A stretch of DNA of 50,655 nucleotides from Bacteroidales bacterium (GTDB lineage Bacteria > Bacteroidota > Bacteroidia > Bacteroidales > F082). The notes beneath the pieces were generated by a model. That model had not been told where the DNA came from and ran no database searches. It saw only the letters and a program-made list of their open reading frames with translations. The DNA lies in the NCBI GenBank assembly GCA_030683155.1, contig JAUXMV010000013.1:1-50655 (forward strand). The letters are read 5' to 3'. Positions 40,191 through 47,708 of the stretch are shown here, piece after piece (the first letter of the stretch is position 1; each line of letters begins with the position of its first letter). A program made the translations under genes and the position numbers.

Positions 40191-41636
40191 ATGAAAATTT
40201 TGCTGACTGGTGCTACAGGCTATATCGGAAAACGACTGTTACCGGAACTAATTGAGCAGGGACATCAAGTGGTTTGCTGTGTTCGGGATAAGCAACGTGT
40301 TCCGCGCGAAGGAATCTGGCAAAATCCAGATGTATCACTTATTGAAATTGATTTTCTCAATAGAATTCCTCAAAATTCTGATTTAGAGGATATTGAAGCA
40401 TCTTATTACCTTATTCATTCCATGAGTGACAAGTCGCACGATTTTCAAACAATGGAAGACGTTTCTGCGCATAATTTTGTAGAACTTATCAAAAAAACCA
40501 ATGCCAGACAAGTTATCTATTTAACTGGAATGGCGAATGAAGAAATGCTTTCAAAGCATTTGGCATCGCGAAAAAATGTTGAAGATATTCTAAATCAATG
40601 CAGTGTCCCTCTTACTGCAATTCGTGCCGGAATAATCGTTGGCTCAGGAAGTGCATCATTTGAAATTATTCGCGATCTGGTTGAAAAGTTGCCATTGATG
40701 GTTACACCAAAATGGCTTAATACACGGCATCAGCCTGTTGCAATAAGAAATGTGCTTCAATATTTAACAGCTGTTCTCGATAAAAAAGAAACTTTTGGGA
40801 AAGCCTTTGATATCGGAGGTCCTGATATTTTATCCTACAAAGAAATGCTGCTTCAGTTTGCAGAAATCCGCGGATTGAAAAGACACATTTTTACTGTTCC
40901 GGTAATGACGCCAAAACTATCTTCGTATTGGCTGTATTTTGTAACCTCTACCTCCTACAGTCTGGCAACAAACCTCGTTAACAGTATGAAAATTGAAGTT
41001 GTTGCAAAAAATAATGAGCTTGAACAACTTCTGGGAATCACACCCATCTCCTATAAAGATGCCGTCAAGCTTGCTTTTCAAAAAATTGAGCAGAGTAATG
41101 TAGTATCAAGTTGGAAAGATGCACTCGTCTCAAGTTATGCCGACAACTCATTGCTTGAACATATAAAAGTTCCGTTGCATGGCTGTTTTACAGATAAGCG
41201 ATTGAAACGAATTGAAGGTGATGTTGAGCAGGTGATAGAAAATATCTGGTCTATTGGAGGCGACCGCGGTTGGTATTACGGAAACTGGCTCTGGAAGCTA
41301 CGTGGTTTTCTGGATAGACTCTTGGGTGGAGTAGGTTTACGCCGCGGCAGAACAAATGCTCATGCAATTAATACAGGAGATACTTTGGATTTTTGGCGTG
41401 TGCTTGCTGCTGACAGAGACAATAAGCGCCTGCTTCTTTATGCTGAAATGAAATTACCGGGTGAAGCATGGCTCGAGTTTAGCATCGTAGAAAAAAACGG
41501 AAATAATTTTCTGCAGCAAATCGCAACTTTCAGGCCTAAGGGATTGGCTGGCAGACTTTATTGGTACAGCGTACTTCCATTTCATTTCTTCGTTTTTGAC
41601 GGAATGGCCAGTAACATTTTAAAAGCAAAGAATTGA
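40191..41636 (+). CDS. SDR-type NAD(P)-binding protein with DUF2867 domain
   Basis: A 481-residue protein. The N-terminal half is an extended/atypical short-chain dehydrogenase fold with the dinucleotide loop TGATGYIGKRL (residues 6-16), IYLTGMA, and an overall NmrA-like layout to about residue 300. The C-terminal half (about 320-475) is a DUF2867 domain (IGGDRGWYYGNWLWKLRG, GDTLDFWRVL, LPGEAWLEF). Such fusions are widespread in Bacteroidota and other phyla but have no agreed function. It stands alone: 175 bases from the AsmA gene, with a convergent hypothetical gene downstream. Confidence 0.88.
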   Translation: MKILLTGATGYIGKRLLPELIEQGHQVVCCVRDKQRVPREGIWQNPDVSLIEIDFLNRIPQNSDLEDIEASYYLIHSMSDKSHDFQTMEDVSAHNFVELIKKTNARQVIYLTGMANEEMLSKHLASRKNVEDILNQCSVPLTAIRAGIIVGSGSASFEIIRDLVEKLPLMVTPKWLNTRHQPVAIRNVLQYLTAVLDKKETFGKAFDIGGPDILSYKEMLLQFAEIRGLKRHIFTVPVMTPKLSSYWLYFVTSTSYSLATNLVNSMKIEVVAKNNELEQLLGITPISYKDAVKLAFQKIEQSNVVSSWKDALVSSYADNSLLEHIKVPLHGCFTDKRLKRIEGDVEQVIENIWSIGGDRGWYYGNWLWKLRGFLDRLLGGVGLRRGRTNAHAINTGDTLDFWRVLAADRDNKRLLLYAEMKLPGEAWLEFSIVEKNGNNFLQQIATFRPKGLAGRLYWYSVLPFHFFVFDGMASNILKAKN

Positions 41637-41673
41637 TAAGTCTGACATAATTGAAATCAATGGTTGAAAAGCA

Positions 41674-42150
41674 CTAATCCAATAGTTTTTCAACATCCTG
41701 TTGATAATCAAACTGTAAATCTTCATGGAGCGTTGAAACAGTCTTCCTTATTTTTTTCAATTGATTAAAATATAGGTTGTTAAGTGAATTTACAGAACGA
41801 AAATCTATTTTTGAATCCTTCAGTTTTGCACAAAAGAAAATCAATAATTCAACTTCAGTGGTTTTTTGACCTGAATATTTGATGTATTTATTTGTTGTTC
41901 TTACTATTTTCCGAAGGCTTTTTCGAACGAAAAACATATTACTTCTGTTGATATCATCAAAATGCATTTCAATTTCTGCCTTTACTGCTTTGATATAGGC
42001 AGCCTCATCAATTGCATCAAAGAGCAGATAACCAAGCAATTCCTTGTTCTCCTTCTTGTATTTAGCCAGTCTGAGACATGTATCAAGCAGCTGTTTTTGA
42101 GAAAGGTTGCCTAATTCCTGCCGGATGAGATTAAGAGAGGGTGTTTTCAT
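41674..42150 (-). CDS. Hypothetical helical protein
   Basis: A 158-residue basic, all-helical protein from the ATG at 42150 (MKTPSLNLI). The first 35 residues (LGNLSQKQLLDTCLRLAKYK) read as a short helix-turn-helix-like bundle; later segments are Lys/Arg rich (RNSNMFFVRKSLRKIVRTT-like). No family assignment could be made with confidence. No signal peptide. The start codon shares one base with the stop of the DUF3820 gene (TGATG), so the two are translationally coupled, suggesting a shared role in the cytoplasm. Confidence 0.72.
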   Translation of the reverse strand: MKTPSLNLIRQELGNLSQKQLLDTCLRLAKYKKENKELLGYLLFDAIDEAAYIKAVKAEIEMHFDDINRSNMFFVRKSLRKIVRTTNKYIKYSGQKTTEVELLIFFCAKLKDSKIDFRSVNSLNNLYFNQLKKIRKTVSTLHEDLQFDYQQDVEKLLD

Positions 42151-42374
42151 CAAAAACTGTTTTTTTTCAAAGGATCGAGCAAGTATTCAAGACCGTTCAG
42201 TTTGATTTCATAAATGGTTTCTAAAAGCACTCCCAGCTTTCCTTGTGGAAACCCTTTGCGCTGAAACCATTCAAGATAGGAAACAGGTAGGTTGCAGAGC
42301 CTTGATCCTTTGTATTTGCCAAAAGGCATTTCCGTTTCGACAATTTTAATAAGGATTTGTGGATCTGGCAGCAT
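42150..42374 (-). CDS. DUF3820-family protein
   Basis: A 74-residue protein of the DUF3820 family. The signature MPFGKYKGSRLCNLPVSYLE (residues 16-35) and the following WFQRKGFPQGKLG match the family, which is thought to be a small nucleic-acid-associated or exonuclease-accessory module; the function is not established. No signal peptide. It is coupled to the downstream hypothetical gene by a one-base overlap and lies 20 bases after the end of the upstream PAP2 phosphatase gene. Confidence 0.85.
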   Translation of the reverse strand: MLPDPQILIKIVETEMPFGKYKGSRLCNLPVSYLEWFQRKGFPQGKLGVLLETIYEIKLNGLEYLLDPLKKNSF

Positions 42375-42394
42375 ATTGATTTTCTTTAAAATAA

Positions 42395-42982
42395 TTAAAT
42401 GAGTCTTTTTCTGAAGAAAAAGTACATCAATAAAGCTGAAGCGATTCCAATCAGTGCTCCAACCAATACATCAGCAGGGTAATGAACGCCGAGACCCATC
42501 CGCGTGTAACCCATTAGAAATGCCCAGATATAGGCTGGTAGAATTACCCACCACCTTGGAAATGCAAGACTTAACGCCGTTGCCAAAACAAAAGCGTCTG
42601 AAGTGTGACCTGATGGAAATGAGGGGCTGCCACCGGAAGTGACTTTTTCGATAAATGAATATGTCACAAACGGACGCGGACGATTGATCGTGTATTTCAA
42701 AATATTGGTAATAACCACAGCTGTTAGAACAGAACTTATTAAATAGTTTGACTGCAAACGCAATTTCCTGTCTTTACGATACAGTGCTACACCCAGCAAA
42801 ATCAATGGCAATCCAAAAGTAAGCGGTCCGGCTGAATGTGTAAGACCAATAAATACCGGATCAAGTTGTCTGTTTCGGTTTAGATTTATTTCTTTTAAAA
42901 TGTCAATGTCTTTGTGCTGAGGAAAAATAGTCAGCGGCAAAAACAACAATAAGATCAATAAATTAAATCGATTTGGGATCAT
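42395..42982 (-). CDS. PAP2-family membrane phosphatase
   Basis: A 195-residue phosphatase from the ATG at 42982 (MIPNRFNLL); an ORF start 30 codons upstream lacks a signal and is less likely. A signal peptide or first membrane helix is followed by four to five membrane helices. The three PAP2 motifs are visible: KYTINRPRP (C1), PSFPSGHTS (C2, catalytic His) and TRMGLGVHYPADVLVGA (C3, nucleophilic His). It should remove phosphate from a lipid phosphate or undecaprenyl diphosphate at the outer face of the inner membrane. It begins divergently from the metallopeptidase gene and is the first gene of a likely three-gene run with DUF3820 and the hypothetical. Confidence 0.9.
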   Translation of the reverse strand: MIPNRFNLLILLLFLPLTIFPQHKDIDILKEINLNRNRQLDPVFIGLTHSAGPLTFGLPLILLGVALYRKDRKLRLQSNYLISSVLTAVVITNILKYTINRPRPFVTYSFIEKVTSGGSPSFPSGHTSDAFVLATALSLAFPRWWVILPAYIWAFLMGYTRMGLGVHYPADVLVGALIGIASALLMYFFFRKRLI

Positions 42983-43118
42983 ACATAGTGACTTTGGGAA
43001 CAAATATCCGATTTTTATGTGAATTCCTTCCAAAGTCAATTTCCATTTTGTTTCTAAAACAGTATGCATCAACTCTATTGGATGATCTGTTTTTGATCAA
43101 CATGTTAATTCTCAACTA

Positions 43119-43150
43119 TTTGCTTCCTATAAGTGTTTTTCTTAATTTTG
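43119..43150 (+). promoter_or_regulatory. Bacteroidota-type promoter for the metallopeptidase gene
   Basis: TTTG (43119-43122), 20 bases and TAATTTTG (43143-43150) match the phylum consensus, with a predicted transcription start near 43157 and a leader of about 20 bases ahead of the ATG at 43178. Confidence 0.6.
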
Positions 43151-43177
43151 CTGTTAAAAATATAACAAATTTATTTT

Positions 43178-45220
43178 ATGAAAAAATTACTCATAATCGG
43201 ACTGATGATTGCAATGATAAGCGCATGCAATCAGGTTCAGAAGCAACCAGCATCTACGCTTCCACTTCAGGAAACCGGCATCCAGGATGTAATATCAAAA
43301 CTTAAACAAGAAAAGGGTGAAGGTCAGTCATTTCGCATTGAGCGAGGTGTTAAAGCTGCAGCAAATCTATGGCGTTCTTCCGATGGCAGCCAAGCAGATT
43401 TTGAAGCTTTCTGCCAAAAGAATTTCATTGCAGATGCAGCTGAGCTGGAACAGGTTTTCCGTCGTCTGGCAAACAATTATGAAAATTTGTTCGGCTACAT
43501 GAACCGGATAACGCTTGAGTTAAACCGTCCGGTGCATGAAGACCGCGGGCCTTTGCTTCCAATAGATCAGATGTTTGGTGCTTACAGCCCTTCATCACAT
43601 TTACAGGACGATTTTTTTAACAATAAAATTGCCTTTGTAGTTGCATTGAATTTCCCCAAATACACACTTGATGAAAAGAATGCTTTGGGTGCAGAATGGT
43701 CAAATCTTGAATGGGGCTATGCGCGTCTGGGTGATTTATACACAGCACGCGTGCCTGCAGATGTTCTTCAGGAATACAATAAAGTCTATAGCAATGCAAG
43801 ACTTTATATTTCCGAGTACAATATATTTGCAGGTAAACTACTTAATAATGAGGGAAATACAATGTTTCCTGAAAGCATGAAACTGCTTTCACACTGGAAT
43901 ATCCGTGATGAAATTAAGTCAAACTACGACAGAACAGACGGAATTGAGAAGCAAGAAATGCTTTACAAGGTTATGCTTCGGATTATTAATCAGGATATTC
44001 CAAAAGAGGTCATCAACAATCCTGATTTGCAATGGAATCCATATGCAAATACCGTAACGAGGAATGGTAAAAATGTTGATTTTCTGATGGAGTCAACTGA
44101 ACGTTATAAGCACTTGCTGAATCTTTTCAATGCAATTAAGCAGATTGACGCTTATTATCCCGACAATGAAAATTATATCAGCCGCCACTTCAACAATAGC
44201 ATGGAAATACCACAGCCTGAGGTAGAAGCGCTTTTCAGGGAGTATGCTTCTTCGCCTTTGCTGCGTGAAGTTGGTAAATTTATCAGTGAAAGACTTGGCC
44301 GTGATTTGCGTCCTTTCGATTTGTGGTACAACGGATTTGTTGGCAGGGGAGGTGTGTCAGAGGATGCGCTTGATAAAATTACAAAGAAGCGTTATCCCAA
44401 TGCGATGGCAATGCAAAATGACCTTTCAAGAATTCAAAAAAGTCTGGGTTTTGATGATCAAATGGCTGATTTTCTGGCCTCAAAGATTGAAGTTGATGCT
44501 GCCCGTGGCTCAGGTCATGCCTGGCGTGCATCCATGAAAAGTATGCCTTCGCATTTGCGCACCCGCGTTGCTGCAGATGGCATGGATTACAAAGGCTATA
44601 ACATCGCGGTTCACGAATTGGGGCATAACGTAGAGCAAACAATAAGTGTTCATTATGTTGATAATTATTTTGTAAACGGCGTTCCTAATACAGCATTCAC
44701 CGAAGCTTTGGCGTTTATGTATCAAAAACGCGATCTTGAATTATTGGGCATTTCCCAGACTGACCCACAAAAAGAACTGATGGAGGTGTTGGATATCTTT
44801 TGGGATAATTATGAAATGATGGGTGTTTCATTGGTTGATATGATGGTTTGGAAATGGCTTTATGCCAATCCGGACGCAACGGCTGACCAATTGAAGCAGG
44901 CCGTTTTGAAAATCTCGGTTGAGGTTTGGAATGAATATTTTGCTGATATTTTTGGTGAAAAGGATGTGCCGCTTCTGGCAATATACTCCCACATGATTCA
45001 ATCTCCCTTGTACCTGTCTAATTATCCTTATGGCCGTTTGATCATGTTTCAGATGGAGGACTATATAAAGGACAAAGATTTTGCAGCTGAAGTTTTACGT
45101 ATTTATTCTATAGGTCGTATCACCCCACAGCATTGGATGCAGAAAGCTGTTGGAAGTCAAATCACCAATAAGCCGGTTTTTGATGCCGTTGAACAAGCAC
45201 TGGAAAAGTTGAAAAATTAA
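43178..45220 (+). CDS. Zinc metallopeptidase lipoprotein, HExxH gluzincin type
   Basis: A 680-residue lipoprotein: signal peptide with lipobox MISAC (Cys17). The zinc motif is HELGH (His479, Glu480, His483), with a candidate third ligand Glu509 in AFTEALAF, 25 residues beyond, which gives the HExxH-x25-E spacing of clan MA(E) gluzincins. The layout, long helical N-terminal region and late active site, resembles M3/M2-like oligopeptidases, but I cannot name the family with certainty. It probably digests peptides in the periplasm or at the cell surface. Its transcript ends at a strong terminator (45239-45267), so it is separate from the peptide cluster downstream. Confidence 0.82.
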   Translation: MKKLLIIGLMIAMISACNQVQKQPASTLPLQETGIQDVISKLKQEKGEGQSFRIERGVKAAANLWRSSDGSQADFEAFCQKNFIADAAELEQVFRRLANNYENLFGYMNRITLELNRPVHEDRGPLLPIDQMFGAYSPSSHLQDDFFNNKIAFVVALNFPKYTLDEKNALGAEWSNLEWGYARLGDLYTARVPADVLQEYNKVYSNARLYISEYNIFAGKLLNNEGNTMFPESMKLLSHWNIRDEIKSNYDRTDGIEKQEMLYKVMLRIINQDIPKEVINNPDLQWNPYANTVTRNGKNVDFLMESTERYKHLLNLFNAIKQIDAYYPDNENYISRHFNNSMEIPQPEVEALFREYASSPLLREVGKFISERLGRDLRPFDLWYNGFVGRGGVSEDALDKITKKRYPNAMAMQNDLSRIQKSLGFDDQMADFLASKIEVDAARGSGHAWRASMKSMPSHLRTRVAADGMDYKGYNIAVHELGHNVEQTISVHYVDNYFVNGVPNTAFTEALAFMYQKRDLELLGISQTDPQKELMEVLDIFWDNYEMMGVSLVDMMVWKWLYANPDATADQLKQAVLKISVEVWNEYFADIFGEKDVPLLAIYSHMIQSPLYLSNYPYGRLIMFQMEDYIKDKDFAAEVLRIYSIGRITPQHWMQKAVGSQITNKPVFDAVEQALEKLKN

Positions 45221-45238
45221 AAAATACTATTCATCAAA

Positions 45239-45267
45239 AAGGTCTTGGTTTTCAAGGCCTTTTTTTT
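45239..45267 (+). terminator. Intrinsic terminator of the metallopeptidase gene
   Basis: AAGGTCTTG (45239-45247), a five-base loop and CAAGGCCTT (45253-45261), pairing over nine bases with one G-T pair, followed by six T. A textbook terminator 18 bases after the stop codon. Confidence 0.85.
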
Positions 45268-45481
45268 GTATTGATAACTGAATTCTATCAATTGCAATAT
45301 AGAACTATTCTAAATAAAATTCTATCAATCTGTCATTCAGCTCATACACTTGTTTTGTAGTGATAATCATAATCGCCTTAAGGAAAAAATAACTTGCTTT
45401 TATTTAAAACAATTATTATACTTGCAGCCATAATTAGGACAATGACAACAATAAACAACCATCCGTCCCCTCTCCCCCGCA

Positions 45482-45515
45482 AAAGCAAGGGCTTTGGTGG
45501 TTTAGCAGGGCTAAA
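45482..45515. repeat. Two adjacent short perfect hairpins
   Basis: AAAGC (45482-45486) pairs with GCTTT (45491-45495), and TTTAGC (45501-45506) pairs with GCTAAA (45510-45515), with loops of 4 and 3 bases. The two are five bases apart. They may be part of a structured RNA or a REP-like element. Confidence 0.45.
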
Positions 45516-45589
45516 GGCCTGGTTTGTTTGTTGCTGCCTTGAACTCATCCACACACTCTTATTTCGCAAACAGTTTGTGCCTTGTTGCA

Positions 45590-45612
45590 CAACCAAGTAT
45601 ATTTTTTGGTTG
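45590..45612. repeat. Perfect 7-bp inverted repeat
   Basis: CAACCAA (45590-45596) and TTGGTTG (45606-45612), nine-base loop with a T-run. No T-run follows the stem, so it is not a canonical terminator in either direction. Confidence 0.45.
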
Positions 45613-45638
45613 GGGAAGAATAAGTTCGATTGAGGTGG

Positions 45639-45668
45639 GCCAACTGACTTTTCAAAAGGACAGTTGGC
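45639..45668. repeat. Strong hairpin upstream of the peptide cluster
   Basis: GCCAACTG (45639-45646) and CAGTTGGC (45661-45668) form a perfect 8-bp stem; inside, CTTTT (45648-45652) and AAAAG (45654-45658) form a second 5-bp stem. It ends one base before the TTTG of a candidate promoter, so it may act as a barrier, operator or upstream-transcript terminator rather than part of the leader of the precursor gene. Confidence 0.6.
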
Positions 45669-45702
45669 TTTGAAAATGAAGATATTTTACAATGTATCTT
45701 TT
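45669..45702 (+). promoter_or_regulatory. Candidate promoter of the precursor peptide cluster
   Basis: TTTG (45669-45672), 22 bases and TATCTTTT (45695-45702) match the Bacteroidota promoter pattern except for the last base of the -7 box and a slightly long spacer. Transcription would start near 45709, about 32 bases before the precursor ATG. Confidence 0.35.
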
Positions 45703-45740
45703 TAATTATTAATCTTTTATTAACGTAATTTTATTTCACT

Positions 45741-45944
45741 ATGAAAAAAGTAATTTTAGTTGACGAATCAAATATGGCCAAATTGACTGGTGGTTCCTCC
45801 GAAAATGAGATTATTACTGATTACATCGAGACAGACGAGGATATCCAAGTCGATGGTGTTTTTGGCAAGAAAACATATTACATGAAAGATGGCATACAAC
45901 GCACTGATCGTAAGATGTTAGGTGTAGTTATTTTTATTAATTAG
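45741..45944 (+). CDS. Putative RiPP precursor peptide with double-glycine leader
   Basis: A 67-residue peptide. Residues 1-18 read as a leader that ends in Gly17-Gly18; hydrophobic Leu15, Met12 and Val7 lie at -4, -7 and -12, the positions read by C39 peptidases in double-glycine leaders. The remaining 49 residues carry an acidic segment 23-38 (Glu23, Asp27, Glu30, Asp32, Glu33, Asp34, Asp38) with Thr26 and Thr31, then a basic/aromatic part and a hydrophobic end. There is no cysteine, so lanthionine or sactionine bridges are excluded. Ester or amide links between Thr/Ser or Lys and Asp/Glu, as made by graspetide ATP-grasp ligases, would be possible. The stop overlaps the next gene region by a few bases and the maturase is two genes downstream. 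The assignment as precursor is inferred. Confidence 0.65.
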   Translation: MKKVILVDESNMAKLTGGSSENEIITDYIETDEDIQVDGVFGKKTYYMKDGIQRTDRKMLGVVIFIN

Positions 45945-45946
45945 TG

Positions 45947-46639
45947 ATGCCTATCTGTAACATTTCAAAAGCAAGCGGTTTATTTTACCGCTTGCTTATT
46001 TGTTTAATAGTTGTATTAGCTATTAATTCGACTTGCCTCGCAGCAAAGAATAATCCTAATAGTGATAATACCATACTGAAACCAGAAAGACAATACTTGT
46101 TTGAAGAATTGTTTACGGATTCTACAGGTATTACACGTAAGTTTTATGTTTTACTGACTACACAACCTGAACCAAAGTTTAGACAAACACTTATCAGGTA
46201 CACCTATTTCTTTAGTCTTGATTCACTTAATCAGAACATTGAGTACACCTGGGAGGAAACTCTTGCTACAGAAAGCAAGAAATCCTATGAAATTCACCCT
46301 CCAAGAGCCAATGAAAATGAAATTCATCAACTTTTGCCATTTCCTGAGATTCGGAGAGAAAAAAAGATAAATTATAGGTGGAAACAAATATTAACTGCTT
46401 TTGAAGGATGGAACATACCAAAGAGAACCCGCATTGTTTCTTTGTATCAAATTGTAGGTGATACCACGATAATGTTTCAAGGGAATAACATAGAATGTCG
46501 TAAAATCATGGCCTTTTCTGAATCAAAATTAGGTAATGGGCACTCAGTTTTTTTGTTTAATAAAGATTTTGGTTTTGTGCTTATTGAAAATGAGATTAAT
46601 GGTATTACTACTCGACTAAAGCTTATTGAGGTAAGATGA
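45947..46639 (+). CDS. Exported protein of unknown function in the RiPP cluster
   Basis: A 230-residue exported protein from the ATG at 45947 (MPICNISKA), two bases after the precursor stop; a GTG at 45944 is an alternative. A signal peptide with hydrophobic core LLICLIVVLAINS ends at about CLAA. The mature part shows no domain that I recognise: it is beta-rich, with many Tyr and charged residues, and two Cys-free halves; one Cys occurs in NNIECRKI. It does not show the GLPGLI signature that often accompanies grasp-with-SPASM loci. Its stop overlaps the ligase start by four bases (ATGA). It could be an immunity, receptor or processing protein, but none of these is shown. Confidence 0.75.
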   Translation: MPICNISKASGLFYRLLICLIVVLAINSTCLAAKNNPNSDNTILKPERQYLFEELFTDSTGITRKFYVLLTTQPEPKFRQTLIRYTYFFSLDSLNQNIEYTWEETLATESKKSYEIHPPRANENEIHQLLPFPEIRREKKINYRWKQILTAFEGWNIPKRTRIVSLYQIVGDTTIMFQGNNIECRKIMAFSESKLGNGHSVFLFNKDFGFVLIENEINGITTRLKLIEVR

Positions 46640-47586
46640 TCTATATTTTTACTGAAGCTAATGACGACCCTAGTACAAGAGTAATTAATGCAATAAACAA
46701 ATACGAGACTGAAGTTCTAAGAGTGAACCTTGATAAGAACTATGTAGGTTTTAGTTTTAGCATTGATGGGTTGCATGAACCGGGAATGAAGATATTATAC
46801 GAGGGTATTGAACGAATTATTAAGCCTAATGATGTGTTCTGGTTTCGACGTGGCAATCTTGGATCGTACCTTTTTTTTAGGAATGAAGAAAAACTGAAAT
46901 TTGTTGATTTCATTGCAGATGAAAAGAGGGCTTTAGAGGTTTTTCTCACTAAGGTTTTCTTGAAAAAACATTATTGCTTAGGCAATGCTAATCTTCATAA
47001 TATAGGCAAATTAGAGGTATTGTTAGCTGCAAAATCTGTTGGTTTGCCAATTCCGAAATCAATAGTTTCTTATGATAGGGCAGTATTGGCTGAAACAGGA
47101 ATAAGTAAGTTTGTATGCAAACCATTTAGTGATGTACTTATTATGGATTCAGAAAATTGCATTTACCATTCATTCGTTGAAGAATACAACGTCGCTGATT
47201 TACAAGAATATTTTGGCAATTCATTTTTTCAAGAGTCAATTGATTTTGAGTATGAAATACGATTATTGTGTGTGGAGCGTAAAATTTATGCAGTAAAAAG
47301 CGTACATGAAAAAAGAGGTCACATTGACACAAGACATCTGTCAAATGCTGAAGTTCATTACAATAAATTCGTTTTGAATGAATTAATACAACAAGCCATA
47401 TTTCGACTTTGCGAATCATTACAGACAAATTTTGCTGTAATTGATTTTCTTGTTAGCAAAGAAGGAGCACTTTGGTTCACTGACTTTAATCCATGTGGAC
47501 AATATGACGAGATATTTGAGTATTGTTATCCTGATGTTAATGATTATATTGCAAAACTATTATATGAAAAAGAAATTAATAAATGA
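46636..47586 (+). CDS. gwsG: ATP-grasp peptide maturase, grasp-with-SPASM (GwsG) type
   Basis: A 316-residue ATP-grasp ligase related to the microviridin/graspetide ligases. The N-terminus has the short Rossmann-like ILxE-type domain (IYIFTEANDDPS), and FWFRRGNLGSYLF (about 68-80) is the typical aromatic-Arg-Arg-Gly-Asn block of GwsG-type proteins. HNIGKLEVLLAAKSVGLPIP (about 120-139) precedes the ATP-grasp core. The Mg/ATP site is FTDFNPCGQ with Asp283 and Asn285, near the C-terminus, after FAVIDFLVSKEG. Relatives form ester or amide bonds between Asp/Glu and Ser/Thr/Lys side chains of precursor peptides. It overlaps the preceding gene by four bases. The usual SPASM partner is not present in the window. 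Confidence 0.82.
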   Translation: MIYIFTEANDDPSTRVINAINKYETEVLRVNLDKNYVGFSFSIDGLHEPGMKILYEGIERIIKPNDVFWFRRGNLGSYLFFRNEEKLKFVDFIADEKRALEVFLTKVFLKKHYCLGNANLHNIGKLEVLLAAKSVGLPIPKSIVSYDRAVLAETGISKFVCKPFSDVLIMDSENCIYHSFVEEYNVADLQEYFGNSFFQESIDFEYEIRLLCVERKIYAVKSVHEKRGHIDTRHLSNAEVHYNKFVLNELIQQAIFRLCESLQTNFAVIDFLVSKEGALWFTDFNPCGQYDEIFEYCYPDVNDYIAKLLYEKEINK

Positions 47587-47708
47587 TTCAAATTTATATG
47601 TCTTAGCTAAGATCTATGTTTACAAAAAGGAGAAGAAAATAGCAAAAGATACATAGTTGTATGGCGGTTATCCTGCGAATGTTATTAGCTATATTTTACA
47701 ATAACTAG

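Larger units (their letters stand above)
45268..45740. other. Non-coding stretch with stacked inverted repeats
   Basis: About 470 bases without a convincing gene. Overlapping frames on both strands (45378-45596, 45394-45633) look like chance ORFs. The stretch holds four inverted repeats: AAAGC/GCTTT (45482-45495), TTTAGC/GCTAAA (45501-45515), CAACCAA/TTGGTTG (45590-45612) and GCCAACTG/CAGTTGGC (45639-45668). A purine-poor run lies at 45466-45480. It separates the terminated metallopeptidase gene from the peptide cluster. Confidence 0.55.

Noticed and set aside
42983-43072. N-terminal extension of the PAP2 phosphatase to 43072
   Set aside because: The 30 extra residues are not hydrophobic and would hide the signal-like first helix. 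The ATG at 42982 gives a normal family start.
45378-45633. Overlapping ORFs on both strands (72 and 79 codons), one with a Cys-rich segment WFVCCCLELIHTLL
   Set aside because: No recognisable protein, no start signal, and both frames run across perfect hairpins. The Cys-rich look is a by-product of the inverted repeats. Better explained as non-coding.
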